Assembly (NCBI GenBank): GCA_008711295.1
Contig: VUYV01000041.1
Location: 5,698,273 to 5,762,272, forward strand
Source: Anarhynchus alexandrinus
Lineage: Eukaryota > Chordata > Aves > Charadriiformes > Charadriidae
Length of the DNA stretch: 64,000 nt
Direction of reading: 5' to 3'
Positions 48,601 through 60,600 of this stretch are shown here, piece by piece. How positions within the stretch are numbered: position 1 is the stretch's first letter; each line of letters begins with the position of its first letter. The position numbers and the translations under genes were made by a program. A model generated the notes under the pieces. It was given only the letters and a program-made list of their open reading frames with translations. It was not told where the DNA came from and did not search any database.

Positions 48601-51600
48601 AGTTCTCCATGAACTTCTCCAGCGTGAGTCCTTCCCACAGGCTGCAGATCTCCACGAACTGCTCCAGCATGAGTCTCTTCAGCAGGGCTGACATAGCACT
48701 ATGCCAGCTGCTAGTAAAAAAGTTAACTGTAACCCAGCTGAAACCATGACACTGTTTTAGAACATTTCCTGGTTACTGGTACAAGGAGAATATGGAATTT
48801 TAATCACAGTTAGCAAATACATAGTACGTCTGCTCCAATGAAACTTAGTTAATTGAGGTCAGGAGGTACCTACCTTTGAATTTACATAGGCCTACCATGC
48901 ATTAATTTTGTCTTTGTGTTTTGAATTTTTAGTAATTTTCTTAAATACTGTTGGCACATAGATTTGGTGGATATTAGGCAGGATTTGATTTATACTTGCT
49001 GCTTTTGCTAAGAGTGTCTCGTTGCTCAAAATAAAGTTATAAAAGGTCAAAAGTTAATATAACAATAAATGCAAAGATAGAGTTAACATTCTTTGTTACT
49101 AGATTTTTTTTTAATCATTCTCTTAAAATATTTTTTCTAGCTGTTTTTAGAAAAAAATGCATGTTTTATAGCATTTAATACCTGTAATCTTGGCCTCTTA
49201 AGAGAATAAAATAGGGGCGAAACCTTGAGAATCATTCCTCAAAATGCCCTTCTATGTGTGTGTGTATGTACATGCATGCACAGATATAAAGAAAACCCTG
49301 TTTTATGTTGTCTTTATGTTGATTCCTATTTAGTCTTCCTAAAGCAAAGATAATTTCTAATATTTTTCATGCTTTGTTCTCTTGGTCTGTTCTCTCCTTT
49401 TTAATTCGAAGAAAAAACGCATAAAGAAAAAGGTGAGGCTTCTAAGTTTTTTAAAAGCAGACTGTAGGAATTTGGATGGGTTTTGACTGTCTTAGCTCTT
49501 TGTGTTAGCTTGCTAGAAAAGTTGTCTTCAACTCTTCAAAATAGACTTATGTTTGGGTTGCTTTCTGTGCAGAATGAACAATTGCGTCAGGATGCAGTTG
49601 ACTATCAGAAGCAAATAGATTCTCAAAAAGAAACAATTTCATTACGAAGAGGAGAGGATTCTGATTACAGATCACAATTGTCCAGAAAGAACTTTGAGCT
49701 TGTCCAGTATTTGGATGAAATTCAGGTAAAATCTATGCATGCTATTGAGTCTTTATTAAATACTGCTACTGACAATAGTGTTTTTCACAAAGCTATGTCC
49801 TTTTACAGATCAAGTCATGTGGAGTAAGGGAATTTGTAATGCAGTTGGGTTCTGTGATGCATGTAGTCTGCATCTGTGAATCTAGCAGAGATAATGAAGT
49901 TACTGGCAATGTGAAATGTGTCTTTTATTTGCTGTTAGGATTTGCTGAAATTTATGATCTAGAGGTGAAATACTTCTGTGCTAATTTACACTTTCAAATC
50001 TTACATTTAAGGTGGCTATCAATTACTGGTTGTTCAGGTATTAAGATGTGCACTTTTAAAAAGCAGCTTTATCTTTAATTTTGCAGAATTTGACTGAAAC
50101 TAATGAGAAGTTAGACATTCAAAACCAAGAAATGAGGAAGAACCTTGAGGAATCAGTGCAAGAAATGGAGAAAATGACTGACGAATATAACAAAATGAAA
50201 CGAATTGTGCAACAATCTGATATTATTATGGATCAGTTAAGAAAAGAGAAAGAACAGTACAAATTTCAAGTAAGAAATTACTTATTAAATGTATACTTTT
50301 GTTACGTTTGTACTGTATTGTCACATTTTAGCTTAAATTAAAAAACATTCAATTTATCCAGTTAAAAACACACACTCTACTGAAATATCAGTCTCTAAAA
50401 GTAGTGTGATCTTTAAATTTGATGCCAATTTTAAAACTTGATTGCAGATCACAGTTTTTTTATGTACAAAATGTTAGTGATACACTCTTCTTAAGAGTCA
50501 TGATCTTCCCTTGCTGCTGTAATGCTAATCTGTTCAATTGTATGTGCTTGACGTAGTATGTTTATACATATACATTGGTTAAGCAAAACGTTTTTGTGAT
50601 ACAGTGTTCATCCAAATTGCATTTCTAGGTTCAGGAGCTTTCAGACCAGCTGAAAGCAAAGAATGAGGAAGACGATCCACTCATGGCAGCTGTAAATGCA
50701 AAAGTAGAAGAATGGAAGGTACTTTTTAATAGTTTTAAAATTATTTTTAGGAATTATGTCAAATGTTCTGATGGTATTTTATCTTCTTTTCAGAAAATCT
50801 TAGCTTCGAAAGATGATGAACTCCTAGAGTATCAGCAAATGTTGTTTAACTTGAAAGAAAAAATGAAAATGGCCCAACTTGATGTAGACAGAAACACTAT
50901 AGTGGCCCTTCAGCAGGTAAAGTATATGTGAGAAATTACACACGTAGAAATTACCATTCACTAAGTATGCTAGTAACCAAATAATTATTTAGTCTTTCAT
51001 AGTTTGCAAATACTGAAAAGTGTGTTACTTATGTTTCAGAATTATGGGACAGGTTGATTCATTCCACTAGAAAATTGTCTTAATAGACAATGAACAAAAC
51101 TTCTCTTGCTGTATGTATGAACTGAGCTTTTGGTAGCTGGTTCTGTTACTTTCATATTTCTCTTTTCTAACTATTAGTAGAGTGATTGCTTTAACATCTA
51201 AGCATCCATAATTTAATGTTTTTAAATTATAGTTTAGTTTCTGTCCTCTAAATTTGTTATACGTGGAAGAGTCTTACCTACTCATCAATTTTCTATGTTC
51301 CTTTGCCTCACCTGATGCCATACTATGAAGTCTGTGATAGAGTTAGCTGAATTTAAGTATATTTTCATATTCATGCAAAATTACATAGTTCTTTATGATT
51401 TTGAATTTCCTCACTTTCTTGGAAAACATAAAAAGAATGAATAAATAACACGGTCCATTAGGAATCCTGAAATATACATTATGGAAAGCATACCAGGGTG
51501 ATTTCCTGCTTTGCTTCAGGTTTTTTGAATGAATGCGTCATGACATTTGTGTTATACGTTGGGCCCTTGTAGACTGAGTGGTATGATAAGATATATTTAT

Positions 51601-54600
51601 GCAGTCTTCCAAAACTAGGAACAGATAGCTTCTCAGGAGAAAAAAACCTTAAGTACAATCAGCCTCTGATGATCAGAAGAGGAAGACAGCTGAAAATAAA
51701 TTTGATAAGCAGTTGCAGAGTCTGTTTTTAGCTGACTAAATGGCTTTAGAGGTTTCTTTCTTGGATGACTGTCATTAGCATGACATTTTGAACAGTTACG
51801 TGGAAATAAGCATATTTTTAAAGCAGACCATTAAATCAAATTACTGCACTGTGTTTTAACTCAAAATGGACTGAGCTTGTTATGGTTCGGTGTATATTTA
51901 CATTCTGAAGGGTTATGTTTAGCTCCTTATAACTTTGCTAAGCTCTTTACCTTTAGATGTGAAATATGATTATATTTGTCCTCTAAGAGAGTCTGAGCTT
52001 TTGTTTTTCATAACATTGGTATACAGTAAGGTTGGCAACTCTGGAGATTTTTACGTTATAATTACTTTCTGTAGCTTTTTTCCAGTCTCTTTTTTATCTT
52101 TTCCCTCTTTTTTTCATCCATCACAGAAAAAATAGAATTAAGCTCTCTGTTATATTTCTAAATTTTGTATATAAGCCCAGAAATAGTATGATATAAATAG
52201 AAGTTGCTTTCACAGTCTGTGTGTACTTACGGATCTATATGAATGCAAAACACGGTGTGATAAGAATTTTTAAAAGTTGGATGGGTTGCTGAAAGGCAGT
52301 CTGCAATACAGGTGTCATGGATGATGGATTGTTAGTCCTCCCAATCTTGAACTTGTACCTCTTCTTTTATGAGGAAGCTGTAAGAAACCTGTACCATCTG
52401 AAACTTTTTGTCATACATAGTCTTAACTCTTAGAGAACTGTTCCATCTAAAATTTATATACTGAAATGCTACCTTTTTTTATTTGTTTGAATGCTTTATT
52501 TTTACTCTTTCTTTTATTTTTTCTGCTTTGCCTTTATATACTCAACTTCTAGATAATATCTGAACTCTATGTTGTAAGTACAGTATATTTGCTTGTTCTG
52601 TAAATTGTTTTGTATTAGCTACTTTTAATTTCTTCATTTACTGTGTGGTGTTCTGTATTGGTAGCTTGCCTGTCACTAAAGAAGAATTCTTTAATGGAGT
52701 TTCTTTTTTTTGGTGTATGTAGGGAGTACAAGAGCGAGATGCTCAGATAAGATTGCTTACTGAGCAAGTTGAGCAGTATACCAAAGAAATGGAACAAAAT
52801 GCATTTCTTATTGAGGGATTAAAAAACGATCTCCAAAAAGATAAAGGTAATATGACCATTTTAAAAAATGAAAAAAAAAAAAGCTCTCATATGTAGTCTT
52901 TTCTAATTACTTTAAGTAAAAAGAGCAGAAAATTAGGATCTTCTTTATAACATAATCTGGAGTGTTGCTTTATTGCTTAATGGCTGATGGCAAAAATTCC
53001 TAGTTGAATTGTAAACAGATCAAGGTTTTTCTTTCCAGGTTACTCATCTCTTGCACAGCAGAATTGGATTGGGGATATGCAAGAAAAGTTAAAAATTTTA
53101 GAAGAGAGAACTAAGGAGGCTGAGAAGTCAGCAGAATTAGCAGAAGCAGATGCTAGAGAAAAGGACAAAGAGCTTGTTGAGACTCTGAAACGAATGAGAG
53201 ACTATGAACTGGTAAAAAATTTGTTAGAATAGGTGGTATTTCATCATATTTTTAGGCAATCATTTTGTCCTTCCATTTTTTATTGACTGTGTTCTAATTA
53301 GAAATTAAATTAATTACTTCTGATGCTGGGTGTTTTTTTTTTCTATTCTTTTCTTTCATAATAACATTTAGTGGTCACTGACTGCATGCAATTTGTTAGC
53401 CATACTTAATAATTTTTACAAGTTGTCAGTTTTTACATATTCTTATGGGCTTCTGAAGTCCATTGAATGATAATTGAACAGTCAAGATATGATTCTTCGA
53501 ATAAACGTGTAGTAGGAGTACTCCATTTTCAAATACTCAGAGACTCCTCTGTAGTCAAAAGACAGATTTGTAGGATCTGCTTTTTATTCAGTAACTTTTT
53601 TCACTAAGCATAGTGCAGAAGAGGTTGAAAAATATTTTTTCTTATCTATGTAATGATAAAAGACAGATTCATAATTTATTTTCTTACATCTTCTGTTGGT
53701 TTTATTTTTACTTCCCATTTGGGTTTTTACAGGGAATATATGGCTTGGAAGAGGCTGTTGCTGAAATAAAAGATTTAAAAAAGCACATCAAAATACGAGA
53801 TCGTGAGATTGAAACATTAATTAAGGAAGTCAATAAACTTGAACTTAAAATAAATGATTTTCTTGATGAAAATGAAGAACTTAGAGAGCGCTTAGGTATG
53901 CTATATATCCATTACGTTTTGAATTATTTGTTGTTTAAGAATTGAAATAACATTGTCATGGAAATCTTCTACTGTATCAAATAACTACTTGGAAATAATT
54001 TTGTATGTTCTACTAATATTTGCAAGTAGTTTCAGTTAGTTAGGGCAAACTACATGAATGCATATGACTAAACTTGAATATACATGACTAATCTTGGCTT
54101 ACAGGTTTCTTTGAAAGTAGGAGAAGAGGTTTAGTAGTACTCTTTTGTTTCTCATTCCTCTTTGACTGTACACTCCTTAATTAATTTCATAATATGGTAT
54201 TTGGAAAACATAACATACTGAAGTTGTAATGCTAGACTGAAAACCACCGAGAAAACTCTGTATGGGCTTATTTTTACATAGAAGAATTTAAACATATATA
54301 TAGTTAATTTTAGGTGACATTTTATTGCCTTTTGATTTTGAGTAACTGAAGTAAAATTATGCTTCTGGTGTTTACATGGACCATAAGATGTCTGTACATA
54401 TATAGAAATACTTACAGATATTCTACTATCAACTGTTTTTTTTTAAATTCTACTTGACTAGTTATATTATTTGAATGAACTGCATTCTAATGATTACTAA
54501 CATTAATATTCCTCCTTAATGAATAATTATACAGCATATACTGTATTTTAGGTCTTGAGCCAAAGACAATGATTGATTTAAATGAATTCAGAAACAGCAA

Positions 54601-57600
54601 AACACTGAAGCATCAGCAATATAGATCTGAAAACCAGGTTCTTTTGCAAGAGGCAAGTGATAAATACTATTTTTGCATGACAGCTGCGTAATAAACATGT
54701 ATTTGAACAAAATGAAATACTGATCTGTGAATATTAATACGCAGATTGAAAGACTAGAAGAGGAAAGAATTGAACTGAAAAAACAGATTCGTAAGTTGGC
54801 TCAAGAGAAAGGAAGAAGAGTTGCAACAATAGGTAGGATATTTTTTATTATATACTGTCCTTTCAAAACCACGCTGTCTGTACGTATTAATATAGCTTTG
54901 TCGTATTTACTCATTTATTTAAATTACAAGGCTAAAGACATCTCATTGAATCTGTAGGAAGAGGTGAGTGGTTGTGTATTTCTGTAGTCTTAGAGACTTG
55001 TGATGGCTATTAGTGCATCACTGAGAGTTGTGTCATTGGCTTGCAGTTCTTAGATGCAGGATGATATCATCATGATTTCCAGTATAAATCTATATAATGT
55101 GTTTCAAAATCTATATACCCCCTAAACAAATGGGAAAAATTTCAGTTCTTTGCCACCCAAGGAAGCATAATGTGCTCAAATGGAAAGGTTTACAGCTCCT
55201 TACTTTACAGGTAGAAAACTAGAACTCAGATATACTAAATGGAATATATTCCCTTGCTTGGAGACCAATTAAAAATTCATAATAATTTACTACTTGTACA
55301 TTTACTTGGAATTAGGACTGGATGCTGGTGATGTGCAGATAACTGATAGCTTTACTGAAGAGAAGGGAATGAATAAGAGGAAGTTGGATTTCTTGAACAG
55401 ACATGATATTGCTGACGTAAAAGCAAAGGTAGGTTCATAAAACAAGTTCATAAACGTTTATTGTATTTCCCTTTCAAAATAAACTAATGTTATTTTGTAA
55501 ATATCTGTTCAAATATTTCTGTAGGTGCTTTTATTAACTGCTTTTAAAAAATACAGAAAATAATAATTTGTAATTTTTTTTAGAAGACTAATGAATATTC
55601 TATATTTTTTGTGAATATAGGCTAGCAGCTTGTGTAACATGGAAGGGAGAAACAGACTTGCAGATAGAGAAGCACCGGTTAGACTTTTGAAGTCAGAGAA
55701 AGATATAGCTGAAAAAAGTAAGGCTGTGGGAAATCGACCTAGAAGAACTTCTGGCATACTTCAGAATTTAGATCACTTGGAAAAAAATAGAAATACGTCT
55801 TCGGTTCATTTAGGTTCAAAACATGTGACAGAGTGGCAACAAGTTAATGATAGCTGTAATTCTGAAACTCTTAGTATAAAAGAGCTTTTCGTATCACCAG
55901 AGCTACAATTTATACGGACATCAGGGATAACAGGTTATACAGACAGCAGAGACATGTCAAAAGACTTAAAATCAGACTACGCAGGTTCGTTTTCTCCTTA
56001 TCAGCAAGTATGTCAGACCTCAGAGGTAAATAACCAAAATTGCGGACAGAAACCATCTTTTCAGAATCAAGTGTCCATAACTTCCAATTCAGACCAAACA
56101 GGTCAGAAAAGTTTTTGCCCAGGACTATCTCTCAGCAAAAACTCTCTTATTTCTTGTGCATCTGCTCTTGGAAAGCCAGTAACACACAAAACACGAATAA
56201 TGACATTGAAGGATAAGCAAGACTATTCACAAGTAAAGTTTTCTGATTTAACTGCCTTGCAAGAAGACAGAGAAGGAAAGAAATGCCTAAAAGAATTGTT
56301 GCAAGTAAAAACTTCGGAAAGTGGACTTGAAAATGGACAATCAGAACACTCAGGTCAGGTAGATCCTGTTGAAAATCTCATAGAGCAATTGAGGACAGAA
56401 TTAGCACTTCTTAGATCTCAGGTGAGACAACTTTATAGTATGTGTATGTTTATATCTATTGCAGTTATTTAGAAGATAAATTCAAATAGTAAAGATGTGT
56501 TCATTTACTTTCATCTTTATTGGTTAAAGCTATAGGATAGTTCTAATAGAATTGGGCATTTTTTCTTCTAATAAAAAGAAGTGCTGAGTCATTAATTTAC
56601 AGTTTATTTGTTGACATAGGATTGAAAAATATAGGCATATATTTTCATTCTTCACAACACCTGTGCACGCGCACATAGATGTGTACAAAGAGAGAATAGT
56701 TGTTATTCTAAGACCTTGCACACGACTAAACAAAGTACTTATCAGTTTTCTTATTGGTGCATACAGCCTTGTATCTCATACAAATCAATTCTTGCAACTG
56801 TATTTTAAATAAAATAGTTTGAAGATTATTTTTAAAAAGTGTTCTAAATAAATGCAGAGAAATACAAATGGTAATTGACAAACGTTAGTTGAATGAAGTG
56901 GGGACTGAATAAATCCTTTGGTATGAAAGACAGAAGATGAGATTTCTGTTAAAGGACACAGATGTTATTTGACTAGAGGACGTCTCCTACCTCCAGAGAG
57001 AACAGATGGTGTAAAGTTAGACTTTTAGAATGAGAAAGGCCTTTCATTCTGGGAAACGCCTAAGAAGTTCCCGAGTCCATTTCCCTGCCAACTGACAAAG
57101 ATAATGTATATCTGTTTTCAGAAAAAAACATTTCCGATGAAAAATTCCATTGTTTATTAAAATGATCTCTAATGATAAAATCTTTTAGATTCCCAAAAAG
57201 TTTTTTGAAAACTTTTTATAATCAGTGAAAGGATGAGTTGATTTCAGGTTGCTTGCTGAGGTTTCTTTTATTCACATGATAAATCATATAAAAAAATTAT
57301 TCACCGGTAGCTTCCTAAATTGGTAGCTTGAAATGCTGCGTTAGTTTTCTGTATAGCAGAAGGCGTTGCTTTGGTTGCTAGAGATACATTTGAGGCATGG
57401 ATCAAGCCAGTCCCTCAGAGCCTCACAGACTTTTGCTCTGTACCAGACTTGTTCCAACTGCTGCATGGCCCAAGAATGCCCAGTTCCCTAGACGGTGTTA
57501 TATGGGATACACCTTGTTTAATTCTTCCAGTGAATCCGTCTATGTTGCTGTTGCATTTCAGGCAGGACATTGTGAAATTTTCATGAAGGCATACTCCAAA

Positions 57601-60600
57601 TTTGAAAAAAGGCTGGGACTAGAACATTAGATTGCTAAAATTAGAATCTGTGTATTTTTTATCTGGGAGAAACCATCTAAGAATGTGATGAGGAAACATC
57701 ACGGTTAAAATGTATAAGATAAGCAAATAGGTCTTTTCTATCTTTAACTGGAATGTTGTGGAACTGATGGCATTTCTGTTGAGCCTGTTGAGCTGTGTAA
57801 TTGATCAGTGGAAAGTATAAGTCTATATACATCAGGCTTTTTTCAATTATACAACAATTTTCCCATGCTGCAAGAGTGTGCTTTGCTGTTTCTCTTAAAA
57901 TACTATGTTAGCCAAGCTGTGGGGTGAATAATGCCTACTAATTACATTTTCAGTAGAAAAGAAGTACTGTGTTTTTTTTATATTTTGGAAGATAAGTCTT
58001 GGAAATATATTTTTTTTTGGTATATAAATGGAGACAGAATCCTATACTAATAACTTACTGTTGGGTTTGTTTTTTTTTTAGAATGAGCAGATATCCAGAG
58101 ATTTGTTGATCAAGAGTATGCTAAATAGTTATACAGAATTAAATCTTGAAAGATGCAGAAGCCAGGCAGTGCAGGTAGTACAAGGTTTAAAAAAAACCCC
58201 CTAAACAAATGGGATATATATTTATATAAAATTTATTCATGGTTTAATAATTTTTTCCTGATAATTTTGTTGCTATGAAGATGAGGCTATTTCTTTGGTT
58301 GTTGCTTTCTATATGACACCTCATTTTAGTTTACGTACTATGTAATTTCACTGTTGAATATGTATGGATTAGCAATATTTTCAAGTGTTTCTTTTCATTT
58401 AACCACAGAGTCTTAATGAAAACTCTAATACTAAAATTCCTAAATTACAACTTTTGTGTCTTCTTTGTTCTTTTTTTTTAGAATGAGTATCTTGCAAATG
58501 AATTAAGTGTGAGAGAGAGAGATTTGGAGAAGAACAGGACTGTAATAGCCAAATTTCAATCTAAATGTAAGTTGCAACCTGTTTTTAAACTAGGGAATAT
58601 TATCAGGTACCTGCAGATAGTTTGCTTATTTAATTGTTCTGGTTTTGTGATTATGACCCCAAATACTTGTGTTTACAGTTTTGTTTTAAATGCAATTTAC
58701 TTTGATGTCTTTCACAATGATTGAATTTACTGTGTACATAGAAGGTTATTATACAATTATCCTGATATACTTCTCAACTGTGGAAACTATGGTTGTGAAT
58801 TGATCCAGATGTGAACACAATGATTACAAAACAATGAATGTAAATGGCACTTATCGAATTGGATTTTCTCTGAATTCTCATTAATGACTTTTTTCCTAAA
58901 TTTTGTGTTTATATTAATGTATATCTTTGTGTGCATGTGTACATATATTTGCTAGTTTAAAACTTAAATGAGTGATAGTACATGAAACATAGTTTATTCT
59001 TACTAAATACATTAAACCAGCATCTTTCATGTTTGTCCTTCCTGAATCAGACCTAATAAGGGCTTTAAGGCTGTGAGTGATCCCAATGATAATAATTACA
59101 CAATTTACTTGTGTAATTGTACTGCTTTCCTGGCTCCAAGAAACTGTTGGGGAATTAAACCCACTTGCTGCTTACATATATATGTATGTTAGCTGAAGTG
59201 CACTGCTTGAAAACTCTGAAATAAAAATAATGCTAATTTCTATAGACAATAATCTTATTTTTTTCCCAGAGGATGTGAATTCTAAAAATTCTTTTTGACT
59301 TTTCAAAATAACGTTGGTCAAACTGCTCCAAATTTTGCAGTTCACTCCTGGGTTTTCAGGACAGTTAGCCATATTGTTAAGATGCCAAGAATGTCCTGAC
59401 AGATTTGGGTTTTTTTTTTAAGTTTCCAGACTTCTTGCTCTGTGCTGGGAACTCTGGAATACCACTGAGAGATTAATGGTGGCAGGAAAACTGTATGTCT
59501 TGAGACTCCTTATTAAAGCCAAATAATTTAAATGTTCTTTTGTCCCGGCCTGCAACAGGAATTCAGGCAATTCCTATATATTTCATTGTTATACCCAAAC
59601 ACTTCCAAGGTAGCCACGTTTCTGGATTTGTGAAAGTCAGTCAGACAGGCTACTAAGGAAGTGAAAAACGTGGCAGGAAACGTTGAAGACTGGAAGGTTC
59701 AATAGAGTGAAATGTGCTCCTATGAGGCATTTAATTATTGTTTTGTTGGTATTTCTTCAGCAAAATACACTCTATGGATATTCCTAGCAGCTCGACTTTT
59801 AACTTCCTGATTAGTTACGTCTATATATAATATGAGCATTCTTTTTATAGATCAAATCAACAAGTATTATGATGAAATGTCCTAGGAAACCTTAACTCAT
59901 TTATTCAGTGCTTTTAGACACGTTTACAATTTTTATTACAGTAAAAGAATTATCGGAAGAGAATAAACAACTTGAACAGGGAATGAAAGAAATATTGCAA
60001 GCTGTCAAGGAAATGCAGAAGGATCCTAGTGTGAAGGGAGGAGAAACAGCCTTAATAATCCCTAGTCTGGATCGTTTAGTTAATGTAAGCTTGATTTCTA
60101 AAGTATTATTTGGCTTCATAGGATTTATAGGCTTCTTTTTTTCCTCCTCAATTATTGGGTGGTTGTATAATTAAATAGTACCTTCCTTATATATATGCTT
60201 CCTTAGCTACAAGTAGGAGTAATTAGTGTGATACCTCTTTAAAGGTGCAAATCAAGAATATACAGCAACAAGATATTGCCAATAAAAATTAAAAAAAATC
60301 TTCAGCTGGATAGTATAAAACTATCTTTGGCAAATTTATTGTCTCAGTCATAAAGCATAGGTAAAAGTTCGTTTGCATGTCTTTTATCTCTACGGGACCT
60401 GCAGGAAATGTTTAAGAAAAATTCTTTATTCAAACATCTTACAAAAAAAAATAGTGTTTTTACAGGGAAATTTAACCATTTAAATCACAGGCTATGGCAA
60501 ATGTACCATCAGGAAACTGCTAAGTAGATTTTAAAATGTTAAAATTTCATGCTTTTTGTTAATTTCTTGTAGTCCAAACTTGAGGGCTCTAGTTTATTAT

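Noticed and set aside
48022..48749. Several plus-strand ORFs of 60-78 codons
   Set aside because: They fall inside the LTR insertion, in different frames, with no retroviral protein similarity seen.
57371..57630. Overlapping ORFs of 71-77 codons in a CEP290 intron, possibly a further exon
   Set aside because: No acceptor or donor in usable phase, different frame from CEP290, and no recognised homologue.
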